Shown here: piece after piece, positions 1 to 6,869 of the stretch
Numbering within the stretch: position 1 is the first letter of the stretch
Layout of the letters: every line of letters begins with the position of its first letter
NCBI GenBank assembly: GCA_038222915.1
Contig: JBBRHH010000085.1
Span: 1 to 14,873 of the forward strand
From: JBBRHH01 sp038222915
GTDB taxonomy: Bacteria > Planctomycetota > Phycisphaerae > Tepidisphaerales > Tepidisphaeraceae
Direction: 5' to 3'
DNA: 14,873 nucleotides
Program-made: the position numbers and the translations under genes
Notes under the pieces: model-generated
The model's database searches: none
The model's input: the letters and a program-made list of their open reading frames with translations, nothing else
What the model was told of the DNA's origin: nothing

Positions 1-108
1 TCCACCGCCAATCTTCGCGAGAAACTCTCGGCCTTCATCACATACTTCAACAACACGATGGCCAAGGTGTTTCGCTGGACGTACAAAGGCAAGCCGCTCA
101 CAATTTGA
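1..108 (+). CDS. IS630-family transposase, C-terminal end (partial at window edge)
   Basis: Reading frame 1 is open from the window edge and ends in TGA at 106-108, giving 35 residues. The tail contains FITYFNNTMAKVFRWTYKGK followed by PLTI, which closely matches the usual end of IS630/Tc1-mariner-type transposases (a 'yfN..mAkpFrWTYkGkpL' tail). The DDE catalytic residues lie outside the window, so activity cannot be judged. IS630 elements typically insert into CTAG and duplicate the TA. The nearest CTAG after the stop is at 136-139, making that a likely right-hand boundary; this is inference because the other end is not visible. The stretch 109-138 would then be the untranslated terminal part of the element. 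The family call is confident; completeness of the element is unknown. Confidence 0.8.
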   Translation, partial: STANLREKLSAFITYFNNTMAKVFRWTYKGKPLTI

Positions 109-284
109 ATGCGATGGAACTTCAGCCGCAGTGATCTAGTCTTGACATTCGGATTTGCGTCTCGCGTTTTCAATCGCAGGTTGACCAGAATCTTCAGCCC
201 GAGCACGCCAGCCGCAACCACCAGACACAGCAGGCAGTTAGCCAGAATCGCGACGACGAGCACCGTTGTAAGGCCTTGCGGCAT
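1..284 (-). CDS. Small one-helix membrane protein ORF, probably interrupted by the IS630 element
   Basis: An ATG at 284 (minus strand) begins an ORF with no stop before the window edge. It is preceded by a strong Shine-Dalgarno sequence, AAGGAGA, 7 nt upstream. The first residues (MPQGLTTVLVVAILANCLLC and onward through VVAAGVLGL) form one hydrophobic helix at about residues 7-30. A basic stretch follows (KILVNLRLKTRDANP). This looks like a type I or tail-less single-pass inner-membrane peptide. About 49 codons in, the frame meets the CTAG at 136-139, the proposed IS630 insertion point; codons beyond it would be IS sequence and the true C-terminus is lost or outside the window. I do not recognise a family. 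The good ribosome binding site plus the hydrophobic helix are the reasons to believe it was once expressed. Confidence 0.45.
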   Translation of the reverse strand, partial: MPQGLTTVLVVAILANCLLCLVVAAGVLGLKILVNLRLKTRDANPNVKTRSLRLKFHRIQIVSGLPLYVQRNTLAIVLLKYVMKAESFSRRLAV

Positions 285-291
285 AACGTGA

Positions 292-298
292 TCTCCTT
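292..298 (-). promoter_or_regulatory. Ribosome binding site of the small membrane-protein ORF
   Basis: On the minus strand AAGGAGA lies 7 nt before the ATG at 284. It is among the best Shine-Dalgarno matches in the window and decides this start codon. Confidence 0.6.
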
Positions 299-570
299 CT
301 CTCTTGTGTTTGTTCCCACCCTCGCAAGAGGAGTCACCGAACGGCGGCACTAACCGAGAGCCCGGCCAAACTGTGGTAATGATGGTATACTGAAAACTGG
401 AGCATGGACGCGATCCGGTAGCGACCGTCCTCACTCACGTCCGAGGTGGGGGTATTTCGCGGCTAGATCGAAAAATTTAGAGCACTGCCTTTTTGCATGC
501 GATGGCCAGTGCGACCAACCGCTCCTACGTCATTTTGGCCTGCAACTTGCGAAATTCATTCAAAAACGCG

Positions 571-606
571 GTTGCGAGTTCTACTGGTGTCCCGCTGGCT
601 CCATAG
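571..606 (+). repeat. 36-nt dispersed sequence, copy 1
   Basis: Positions 571-606 match 8382-8416 at about 31 of 36 positions, with one single-base indel at 578. The best-conserved part is the run ending GGCTCCATAG. The indel shifts the reading frame within the aligned block, although both copies read FYW(C/Y)PAGSI after it. They could be a dispersed DNA repeat or two eroded fragments of the same gene family. Counted by eye. Confidence 0.45.
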
Positions 607-829
607 GAGGTGGACCAATGTTCGTAATTCAGCCGCTAAGGTCGGAAGAACAATGGGTCCTAAAGTGCTGCTCCCGCCATGCGCAATAACGCAACGGATA
701 TCGTCATAGATATCGCGTATGTGAGCAGACTCGGCGCGGCCTCGAAATATGGCGAGGAGGAACAACGCAGCCTGCGGTCGAAAGCCGCTAGGATGGCCCG
801 TGGTGATCCGTCAGACAGATCCCAAACTC

Positions 830-1128
830 TCATCGCCCCGCGCCGTCGAAATGGTCTGCAATCAGGGCGAGGACGGCGTCGTTGCAGGCCGCGGCGGCCT
901 GGTTGCAGGCGACGAGAACGGCGAAGTCTTTCGCGGGGGCGAGCCAGACGACGGCGAACCACATGGTGTTGCTGCCGGAGTGAGTCAGCGCGGGCCCGCC
1001 GGTCCAGGGTTGGTTGTCGAGAACAACCCAACCCATGGCGTGTGGCGGATCGCCGGCGGCTTCGCGGCATGCGCCGTGACCGAGGCAAAGCAGAGCGCGG
1101 TAAGGACCATGGCGAGAATGAGTTTCAT
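830..1128 (-). pseudogene. Serine beta-lactamase-type hydrolase, internally deleted remnant
   Basis: An ATG at 1128 with GGAG 8 nt upstream opens a clear signal peptide (MKLILAMVLTALCFASVTAH, then AAKPP). Soon after, the sensible reading moves to another frame. There, from about codon GDPPHAMGWVV to the TGA at 830-832, the sequence reads like the C-terminal end of class C-type beta-lactamase/penicillin-binding hydrolases. That part includes GGPALTHSGSNTMW, whose HSG triad corresponds to the third (KTG/HTG) box, and VVWLAPAKDFAVLVACNQ. The middle of the protein, including the SxxK serine and YxN motifs and more than 200 residues usual in the family, is missing. The gene is therefore a deletion plus frameshift relic and cannot encode an active enzyme. 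It lies 95 nt after the diiron-protein gene in the same orientation and may once have been co-transcribed with it. Confidence 0.8.
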
Positions 1129-1223
1129 ACGCGCAGCTCCTGGCTGGGATATCCTGCGCAACGCCGCACAGCGCGTGTCGTGCCCATCGTCACGAGTGAT
1201 TGGAGGACTTTCAATCAAGTGCG

Positions 1224-1937
1224 CTACTCCTCTCTATTCAATAGAGTTTCGCGAGGACCCAAAGCGTCTTCAGCAAGGTCGCGGTACAACCGTTCAAGCG
1301 CATAGGCTCCAAGTCGCAGCCCGCGCTCAATGGGGGCGCGCTTGCATGGGTCGTCGAACACGGGCTCAACCATCGCGAAGAATTCGTGTGCATGCTCGAC
1401 ATCCAGCCCGGCATGCAGGGCATAATGAACCACCTGATCGGCCGGCATCCAGCCGCGCTTGACGACGAGTTGACTGATCGCTGCCGACACGCCGGCAAAC
1501 GCCAATTCGATAATACCCAGGCAACTGATGCCTGTTTCAACATCGTCACCTGTGCAGGCGCCGATTAGCGTAGCGTTGAACGCATGGACGACGGGTCCGA
1601 TCGCAACGCCACCCACATCGGGGCGCTGGCCGCCGATGCTGGCGAGGAACCGGCCAAACGTCGTCGGATGGAACTTGGCTTCGTCAAAATTGCCGTGTTC
1701 TTCAACCAGATTATGCACGAGGTCGAGTCGTTGCGTGGGATCGGGCAAGCGCGATATCAGCGCCGCGATCGGCCGGGCATAGTACTGCACGGCATAGAAA
1801 AACTGCGCCTGCGACACGCGGAACTGTTCGAGTGACATTGCACCGGATTCGAGGGCCGCGAAATACGCGCCGTCGAGCAGGTTCGACTCGGCCAGTATGC
1901 ATTTCGCCAGGGTTGTGACGCGCGGAGCGGGATTCAT
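1224..1937 (-). CDS. Haem-oxygenase-like diiron oxidase (HDO) family protein, CADD/TENA/PqqC-fold
   Basis: The product has 237 residues and is predicted cytosolic and all-helical. Members of this fold bind two irons and use oxygen for oxidative cleavage, desaturation or N-oxygenation (UndA, BesC, SznF and chlamydial CADD are known examples). Visible candidate ligands are E79/E80 in NLVEEHGNF, H90 in AKFHPTTFGRFL, E144 in GIIELAF, and H175, D179 and H182 in HYALHAGLDVEHA. The last group has the H-x3-D-x2-H spacing I recall from CADD. The length fits the family. The ATG at 1937 follows the GNAT stop by only 3 nt and has GGAG 9 nt upstream, inside the GNAT gene, so it is the last intact gene of the operon. 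The substrate is unknown; in context it may oxidise the product of the DUF3419 and GNAT enzymes. Family assignment is good, reaction unassigned. Confidence 0.75.
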   Translation of the reverse strand: MNPAPRVTTLAKCILAESNLLDGAYFAALESGAMSLEQFRVSQAQFFYAVQYYARPIAALISRLPDPTQRLDLVHNLVEEHGNFDEAKFHPTTFGRFLASIGGQRPDVGGVAIGPVVHAFNATLIGACTGDDVETGISCLGIIELAFAGVSAAISQLVVKRGWMPADQVVHYALHAGLDVEHAHEFFAMVEPVFDDPCKRAPIERGLRLGAYALERLYRDLAEDALGPRETLLNREE

Positions 1938-1940
1938 GGT

Positions 1941-2882
1941 TCAAATCTCCGAGGACGAAATCGACCAACGCAAACCGGCCGGCAGGTTCACGCCATAGAC
2001 CGTCGCGCCGGCGACTGTAACCGATGGTCCACCCGCCGCCGCTCCCAGCTCCGCGGCATCGGCGCTATCGACGGCAACAAACACCGCCGGCAGGCCCAAC
2101 CGGCTCGCACGGCGGCGGGCCGCGCTCATCACACTCATCGCGGCTGCGGATGAACGCCACGCAAAACAGCCCAGGTGAGCAGAGCACAATTCGGCGCCAT
2201 CATCGGCGATCAAACGCTTGGCCTGACGCGTATCTTCGAGCCGGCCGCATGCATCGCCGTCGGCGCTGGCGATCCATTCGGGCACGATACCCGACCGCTC
2301 AGCCGAATCGCCCGGTGTTGCGAATATACGGCCGCGGCAGAGGGATTCGTACATCGCCCGGCCGTGCTTCGGCGCGAGCGAGACGCAGTCATCCACCGCC
2401 AATGCGTCACCGGGAAGACGGCAGATCAGCAGCGTTCCCAACTTTTCAAAAGCCGGCACACCAGCTCGGCCAGTGTACGCGTCGGGCAACGTGGCCGTAC
2501 CGTCCATCACAACGCCGAACGCGCAAGTAACCTGTGGCCGTGCCCACGTTTCGGCAGCGCTCGACAGACGATGCAGCACAAAACCGCCGCGCGCCGACGG
2601 CGCGATTTTGACGTCGCCAATATAGGCTGCCGGCCGCCCGGCACCATCGCCCAGCATCACTTGTCGTATGCTCACCCCAATGGTCCCGAGTACGCGTCCC
2701 CGCGTTTCGGCGACGAAGCACCGTGCATCACCCATCGCACGGAAAAATCGAGGGTAATCCGCGCCGTGGCTGACTCGGAACGAACGATTTCGGCCCAGTG
2801 GGTACACGAACTGAGCTTCAAACTCCGCAAGCGCATCTGCCAACGGCGGCTCAGGTCGATCCTGTAGTGCGTGCATGATCAT
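1941..2882 (-). CDS. GNAT-fold N-acyltransferase-like protein
   Basis: The product has 313 residues. The N-terminal half resembles GNAT acyltransferases: RFFRAMGDARCFVAETRGRV at about residues 45-64, then VLGTIGVSIRQV, then a motif-A-like strand-loop-helix AYIGDVKIAPSARGGFVLHR at about 86-105. The acyl-CoA loop (usually Q/RxxGxG/A) is degenerate here as PSARGG. The C-terminal half (from about residue 150) has no motif I recognise and may be a second, decayed GNAT-like lobe. The start ATG at 2882 overlaps the stop of the upstream DUF3419 gene as ATGA, implying translational coupling. If the operon makes an aminolipid, this enzyme could acylate the free amine added by DUF3419, as GNAT-fold OlsB does in ornithine lipids; that role is inference. 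It could equally acetylate a small molecule. Confidence 0.65.
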   Translation of the reverse strand: MIMHALQDRPEPPLADALAEFEAQFVYPLGRNRSFRVSHGADYPRFFRAMGDARCFVAETRGRVLGTIGVSIRQVMLGDGAGRPAAYIGDVKIAPSARGGFVLHRLSSAAETWARPQVTCAFGVVMDGTATLPDAYTGRAGVPAFEKLGTLLICRLPGDALAVDDCVSLAPKHGRAMYESLCRGRIFATPGDSAERSGIVPEWIASADGDACGRLEDTRQAKRLIADDGAELCSAHLGCFAWRSSAAAMSVMSAARRRASRLGLPAVFVAVDSADAAELGAAAGGPSVTVAGATVYGVNLPAGLRWSISSSEI

Positions 2883-3949
2883 CGTCGACGTCCCAGATGC
2901 AGTTGACGGTAGAAAAAACTGCGATCACCGGCATGCAGCGCGTTGGCTTGATCGACGAGCCAGTCGAATGATGGGCCAAGCGCTGGCAAGTCGAGTGACG
3001 AGTTGAGCTGACGGATGAGAACCACGCCGTCGGGCTTTAAGGATCGCCACGCAAGTCGCAGCAACTCCGACGCCTCGCCCGGTGACAGCCAGTCGAGGAT
3101 GTTCGACAGGTGTATGAAATCAAAACTCCGCTCGGCATCCGCCAGCACGACATCCATGGGCGCGTGCGACCATGTCAACTCCGTCCTGCGCACTGGAGGC
3201 GCCATCATCAGCCAATCGAACGCTATGCCACGCGGGAACCGACCGACGAGCAACTGCCAGAGAAACGGATTGTTGTGTGTCGGCAGCGTGGCGAGCGCCT
3301 CGCGTGTGCGCTCGGCGAAATGCCGTGCAAATGGCTGTACCCGATTCTGAGTCGCCGCGGATCCGAACAGCGCGATCAGATTGTCCAGTGACATCACGTC
3401 GTCGAACGCCTCGTCCATTGCCCGGCCGAGCGCTGCACCGGGGCCAGTGCCTTCAATCGCAGCCGCACCCATGAGCAACGCCGGCCACTGCCTTGCCTCC
3501 TTGCCCATCGCCCGACGCAACTGCGAGAACAGCAGTTCGTAGCGCCCGGCGTGGTCAAGCCCCAACTCTGCGACGATCGTGAGCGGTCCCAGTGAATCCT
3601 GTTGCAGTTCAAGTGAGGCGAGCAGCAAAGCCAGTTCCTTCTCACGCGAAGCCTGCGGAGCATGGCCCAGCATTTCGCATCGGCGTGCCGGCGCGGTGTG
3701 GCTCGGCAGGTGTAGCTTTACACGCGTGAGAGCCAACTGTGCTGGATTTACATCGACAAGGTGCAACGTCGCCAACCGGCTCGAAGCAACCACTGCGGCG
3801 GCCGTGCAGCCGCCCGAGGCGATCATTACACCCGACGAGCCGGGCCGGACCAGTCGGTCGAGTATGGCGAGGTCGACGCGCGGATCTTCGCGAACCTGCG
3901 CAAATGCGATCGGCATACGTGCGGCGTCCGTCAACCAGGTCGCCGTCAT
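2879..3949 (-). CDS. DUF3419 family protein, BtaA-like SAM:3-amino-3-carboxypropyl transferase
   Basis: The 356-residue protein matches the DUF3419 pattern along its length. It has VREDPRVD (19-26), a SAM-binding loop ASGGCTAAAV (44-53), VDVNPAQLAL (65-74), NNPFLWQLLVGRFP (226-239), HLSNILDWLSP (280-290), LIRQLNSS (311-318) and RSFFYRQLHLG at the C-terminus. The characterised member BtaA moves the 3-amino-3-carboxypropyl group of S-adenosylmethionine onto diacylglycerol in betaine-lipid synthesis, probably at the inner membrane face. The usual partner BtaB, an N-methyltransferase, is absent here. Instead the gene overlaps the desaturase gene by ATGA upstream and the GNAT gene by ATGA downstream. 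This argues for a product other than a plain betaine lipid. Family assignment is confident; acceptor substrate unknown. Confidence 0.8.
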   Translation of the reverse strand: MTATWLTDAARMPIAFAQVREDPRVDLAILDRLVRPGSSGVMIASGGCTAAAVVASSRLATLHLVDVNPAQLALTRVKLHLPSHTAPARRCEMLGHAPQASREKELALLLASLELQQDSLGPLTIVAELGLDHAGRYELLFSQLRRAMGKEARQWPALLMGAAAIEGTGPGAALGRAMDEAFDDVMSLDNLIALFGSAATQNRVQPFARHFAERTREALATLPTHNNPFLWQLLVGRFPRGIAFDWLMMAPPVRRTELTWSHAPMDVVLADAERSFDFIHLSNILDWLSPGEASELLRLAWRSLKPDGVVLIRQLNSSLDLPALGPSFDWLVDQANALHAGDRSFFYRQLHLGRRR

Positions 3950-4872
3950 CGGTGCTGCCCCAGAGGACTTCGGCGGAAGCTGCCAACAACAAAGGCGCGA
4001 ACAAATGACGCGTACGATCGAATGTAAGGCGCGCCGCGGCGTGCCAACTCGGCCTTGGTCGCCCGATGAAGCGCCGGCAGGTTGTACCAGGGGACACCGG
4101 GATATAAGTGGTGTTCCAAATGGTAATTTTCATTGCACATGAAGAATGCCACGATTGGACTGGTGAGAATCGATCGCGTTCCGCGGATTTCGTCGTCGGG
4201 GTGTTCCAGCAGCGTGTGCTGGCTCATGCCACGAATGTTGACCAGTGTGTTGATGAAGATCATCGGAACGAGCCACCCGAACACCAGCGCTTCGCGGGGG
4301 ATCGGCGCTAACACGGCCGCGGTAATCAGCCCCGCCACGCACAACACTTCGACGGCGATCCAGAACCGTTCACGCCAGGTGCCGTGGAGAAACCCGAGTA
4401 CGGGAATCGCGACGATGTAAACCGGATAGCCGATGATCAGCCGGCCCCAGTGCATCGCGAAGACCAACCAGGTCCATCGCGTATAGTTGTTGTAGTGATC
4501 AGGATCGCCTTCTTCGCCGAGATGGGCATGGTGGCGTAGATGCAGCACGCGATACGCACTGAAGTTCTGCAGCACCGGCCACGCACAAATCGCGCCGAAA
4601 ACGGCATTGCGACGCGGGTGTCGCGAGAGCGTGCCGTGCACCGCCTCGTGGGTAAACAGGCTGATTCCATGCAATGCCGCCCCGGCCACCAGGTAAAGCG
4701 GGAGGCAGGCGAGATAAAATAGTGGCGATGCATGAGAAGAGATCGCCACGGCGGCCGCCGCTGCACAGACATACAGCAAGAAAAACACCGCCGCTCGCCG
4801 ACCGTGAGCAGGTCGTGCCTGGTGCATTTCCTGAATGAACCCAGCCGGTAATTCAAGCGACACGTGCGCCAT
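3946..4872 (-). CDS. Membrane fatty-acid desaturase/hydroxylase-type diiron enzyme
   Basis: This is an integral-membrane non-haem diiron enzyme of about 308 residues and the first gene of the four-gene operon. Numbering from the upstream GTG at 4881, the histidine boxes are H78-EAVH82, H114-LRHH118 with H120, H222 in RGMSQHTLLEH, and H254-LEHH258 in NYHLEHHLYPG. These fit the fatty-acid desaturase superfamily, which also holds hydroxylases and carotenoid ketolases. Hydrophobic segments lie at about 30-47, 53-73, 92-106, 135-165, 175-195 and 199-215. I prefer the ATG at 4872 (MAHVSLELPAG) over the GTG at 4881, because neither has a proper Shine-Dalgarno sequence and a TATACT hexamer sits just upstream, consistent with a near-leaderless start. 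Its stop overlaps the DUF3419 start as ATGA. The likely substrate is an acyl chain of the lipid handled by the next genes, which is inference. Confidence 0.8.
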   Translation of the reverse strand: MAHVSLELPAGFIQEMHQARPAHGRRAAVFFLLYVCAAAAAVAISSHASPLFYLACLPLYLVAGAALHGISLFTHEAVHGTLSRHPRRNAVFGAICAWPVLQNFSAYRVLHLRHHAHLGEEGDPDHYNNYTRWTWLVFAMHWGRLIIGYPVYIVAIPVLGFLHGTWRERFWIAVEVLCVAGLITAAVLAPIPREALVFGWLVPMIFINTLVNIRGMSQHTLLEHPDDEIRGTRSILTSPIVAFFMCNENYHLEHHLYPGVPWYNLPALHRATKAELARRGAPYIRSYASFVRAFVVGSFRRSPLGQHR

Positions 4873-4881
4873 ATGCCCCAC

Positions 4882-4887
4882 AGTATA
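4882..4887 (-). promoter_or_regulatory. Candidate -10 hexamer for the four-gene operon
   Basis: On the minus strand TATACT lies 9 nt before the preferred ATG of the desaturase. Transcription from it would begin within a few bases of the start codon. A -35 box at 17-nt spacing is poor (ATGGGA, 3 of 6). The perfect position of the hexamer and the absence of a ribosome binding site are the only arguments. Confidence 0.35.
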
Positions 4888-4909
4888 CCACTAAGATGCA
4901 TACCTCCCA

Positions 4910-4939
4910 TTAACGCACTTACCTCCCCCCGAGTATCAT
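4910..4939 (+). promoter_or_regulatory. Candidate sigma-70-type promoter for the redoxin-GH5 operon
   Basis: TTAACG at 4910-4915 (4 of 6 to TTGACA) and TATCAT at 4934-4939 (5 of 6 to TATAAT) are separated by 18 nt. The predicted start near 4946 leaves a leader of about 30 nt containing AGGAG at 4963-4967, 8 nt before the ATG at 4976. It sits in the 103-nt divergent gap between the two operons. Confidence 0.4.
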
Positions 4940-4975
4940 CTCCCGGCACGCTTCACTATCCCAGGAGACTCCCTC

Positions 4976-6187
4976 ATGCGATTCCACCAACAGATCGCCC
5001 TCGCCCTTTGCCTCGCCGGCCTGTTCCGTACACCCCTCTTCGCCGCCGATGCCAAGGCACCCGCCACGACCGCCCCCGCCGCACACGACCCGCACGACTT
5101 GAAAATCGGTGATCCCGCCCCGGCCTTCTCCCTCCCCGGCATCGACGGGAAAACCGACCCTCTCGCCGACTACAGCTACGCAAAAATCCTCGTCATCGGC
5201 TTCCTCTCCAACCACTGCCCCGACTCCCATGCGGCCGAGGAGCGCGTCAAGAAATTTGTCGACGAGTTCAAGGACAAAGGCGTCACCTTCGTCGCCATCA
5301 ACCCGAACAACCCCGACGGCCTCAGCATCGACGAACTCGGTTACTCAAAATACAACGACGGCTTCGACGACATGAAGAAGTACGCCGCCGAGCAGAAGTT
5401 CAACTTCCCCTACCTCTACGACGGCGACACCCAGGCCGTCGCCATTGCCTACGGCTGCCTCGCCACGCCCCACGTCTTCATCTTCGATGCCGATCGCAAG
5501 CTCCGCTACAAAGGCCAGTTTGATGATTCTCGATTTGCCGACGCCGCGACGGTAAAAACCACCGAAGCCCGCAACGCCGTCGACGCGATGCTCGCCGGCA
5601 AGCCAGTCCCCGTCGAGATAACCAGCCCCCACGGCTGTTCGACCAAGTGGATCACAAAGAAGCCGGCCGTCGCCGCGCGCCACGAAAAATTCGCCAAAAC
5701 ACCCGTCGAACTCGCCGCCATCGACAACGCCGGCCTCGCCGCACTGCGCAAAAACGACACGAAAAAACTCCGCCTCTTCAACGTCTGGGCCACTTGGTGC
5801 GCCCCCTGCCGCGCCGAGTTCCCCGAGTTGGTAGCCACCTCCCGAAAATTCGCCATGCGCGACTTCGAGCTCATCACCATCAGCGTCGACGACCCGAAGG
5901 ATCAGGCCAAGGCAAAAGAGTTTCTCGAAAAACAGGGCGCCGGCGTGCCGGATCTGCGCCAGGCGTCCGTCAAAGCCGAAGGCCGCACCACCAACAACTA
6001 TCTCTTCTCTGGCGCCGACGCCAACGAGCTGATGAAAACCCTCGACGCCAAATGGCCCGGCGGCTACCCCCACTCCGTCCTCGTCGCCCCAGGCGGCGAA
6101 ATAATCTGGCGTCACAGCGGCCAGGTCGACGCCGACGAACTCCGCGCCAAGATCCTCGAAGTCCTCGGCGTCTATTGGCAACGCTAA
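4976..6187 (+). CDS. Exported two-domain thiol protein: AhpC/TSA-type redoxin fused to TlpA-like thioredoxin
   Basis: The 403-residue protein opens with a signal peptide (about 1-24, ending LFAADA). Residues about 40-200 form a peroxiredoxin-like redoxin domain: KIGDPAPAFSLPGIDGK, FLSNHCPDSHAAEER with C81, and GCLATPHVFIFD with C161 and the cis-Pro region. A linker holds C221 in HGCSTKW. Residues about 235-403 are a TlpA/ResA-like thioredoxin domain with WATWCAPCRAEFP (C275, C278) and the cis-Pro at P365 in GGYPHSV. The second domain should do periplasmic dithiol-disulphide exchange; the first keeps a CPxS, not CxxC, and may be a peroxidase or a redox partner. The start has AGGAG 8 nt upstream. 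The next gene follows after 55 nt in the same direction. Confidence 0.85.
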   Translation: MRFHQQIALALCLAGLFRTPLFAADAKAPATTAPAAHDPHDLKIGDPAPAFSLPGIDGKTDPLADYSYAKILVIGFLSNHCPDSHAAEERVKKFVDEFKDKGVTFVAINPNNPDGLSIDELGYSKYNDGFDDMKKYAAEQKFNFPYLYDGDTQAVAIAYGCLATPHVFIFDADRKLRYKGQFDDSRFADAATVKTTEARNAVDAMLAGKPVPVEITSPHGCSTKWITKKPAVAARHEKFAKTPVELAAIDNAGLAALRKNDTKKLRLFNVWATWCAPCRAEFPELVATSRKFAMRDFELITISVDDPKDQAKAKEFLEKQGAGVPDLRQASVKAEGRTTNNYLFSGADANELMKTLDAKWPGGYPHSVLVAPGGEIIWRHSGQVDADELRAKILEVLGVYWQR

Positions 6188-6242
6188 CTCCACGCACCAA
6201 CCCGTTCACGCCAGTCGTGCCCGCTCCCCAAAGGAGATCGTT

Positions 6243-6797
6243 ATGCCCCGCCTCATCATCCCCGCAGTCGCGCTGATCCCCCTGATCGCCTTAACCACCA
6301 TGGCAATCGCCGCCGAAGTAAAGTCCGGCCTCGATCCCGGCAAGACAACCACCGCCTTCGTCGTCAAGGACATCACAGGCCCCAACCAGGGAAAAAGCCT
6401 CTGCTATCGTTGCGCCTATGAAGACCGCCCCGTCACCTGCATCTTCATCCGCGAGATCAACGACAAAGTCGCCGGCCTCATTCAGCAGATCGACGCCACC
6501 GTCGCCGACAACAAATCCAAGGACATGAAGGCCTTCGTCGTCCTCCTCACCGACGAAGCCGACGCCGGTGCAAAGCAACTAACAAAACTCGCCGAAACCA
6601 AAGGCATCAAAAATGTGCCCCTCACCCTCTTCGATGCAGATGGCCCGCTAAGGTACAAAATCTCCAAAGACGCGGCCGTAACGATCCTGATGTGGAAAAA
6701 GGCCACAGTCGCTGTCAATCACGCTTTCGACAGCGCCAAGCTCACGGAGGATCAGATCAAGGCCGTCATCAGCGACACAAGCAAGATCCTCGATTGA
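6243..6797 (+). CDS. Small exported thioredoxin-fold protein with CYRC active site
   Basis: The 184-residue protein has a signal peptide (about 1-24, ending MAIAAE) and a thioredoxin-like body. The diagnostic segment is GPNQGKSLCYRCAYEDRPV, with C54 and C57 as a CxxC pair, followed by TCIFIR (C66) and a later VPLTLFDADGP near the expected cis-Pro region. I associate this short 'GK.LCY.C.Y...PV' family with planctomycetes; it is usually left as a hypothetical. A good ribosome binding site, AAAGGAG, lies just before the ATG. It is the middle gene of the plus-strand trio and probably works in the periplasm with the upstream redoxin, for example as a thiol carrier or a reduction target; this role is inferred. 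No terminator is visible before the next gene, 54 nt on. Confidence 0.75.
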   Translation: MPRLIIPAVALIPLIALTTMAIAAEVKSGLDPGKTTTAFVVKDITGPNQGKSLCYRCAYEDRPVTCIFIREINDKVAGLIQQIDATVADNKSKDMKAFVVLLTDEADAGAKQLTKLAETKGIKNVPLTLFDADGPLRYKISKDAAVTILMWKKATVAVNHAFDSAKLTEDQIKAVISDTSKILD

Positions 6798-6869
6798 GCG
6801 TCCGCCGCCGATCCGGAACTGCCAGCAGCCCTGACAAAAACTCCGCGCCCCATGAATCGGATCCAAAAC

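Larger units (their letters stand above)
285..829. other. Gene-free stretch with decayed coding fragments
   Basis: No ORF here has a recognisable product or convincing start. Two things stand out. First, frame 3 around 573-617 reads CEFYWCPAGSIGGGP, reminiscent of the opening of formylglycine-generating-enzyme (FGE/SUMF1) domains, without a surviving gene around it. Second, TATACT at 386-391 resembles a -10 hexamer but leads only to a five-codon frame. Positions 571-606 are also similar to 8382-8416 (see the repeat entries). I read the region as eroded sequence between the IS element and the beta-lactamase relic. Confidence 0.5.

Noticed and set aside
556..765. Minus-strand ORF of 69 codons containing AHIRDIYDDIRCVIAHGG
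   Set aside because: It looks faintly protein-like, but its start is TTG, no ribosome binding site is visible and I recognise no family; left as unexplained sequence.
1232..1246. Inverted repeat CTCTAT-TCA-ATAGAG near the end of the diiron gene as a terminator
   Set aside because: It lies inside the last codons of the gene, has a weak AT-rich 6-bp stem, and no T-run follows in the direction of that gene.
679..1462. Plus-strand ORFs over the beta-lactamase remnant and the diiron gene
   Set aside because: Arg/Pro-rich, low-complexity products with no ribosome binding site; the minus strand carries recognisable proteins.
2175..2867. Plus-strand ORF of 230 codons opposite the GNAT gene
   Set aside because: Antisense shadow of an operon gene coupled on both sides by overlaps or a 3-nt gap; no recognisable motif.
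4437..4949. Alternative minus-strand ORF starting upstream of the desaturase (contains MHLSGILWGIWRT)
   Set aside because: It is in another frame over the desaturase; GGGAGG is only 1 nt from its internal ATG and the histidine boxes are in the desaturase frame.
5345..6193. Long minus-strand ORF (282 codons) opposite the redoxin gene
   Set aside because: It is antisense to a gene with clear domains and signal peptide; its Gly/Val/Asp/Glu-rich composition is what the complement of C-ending codons yields.
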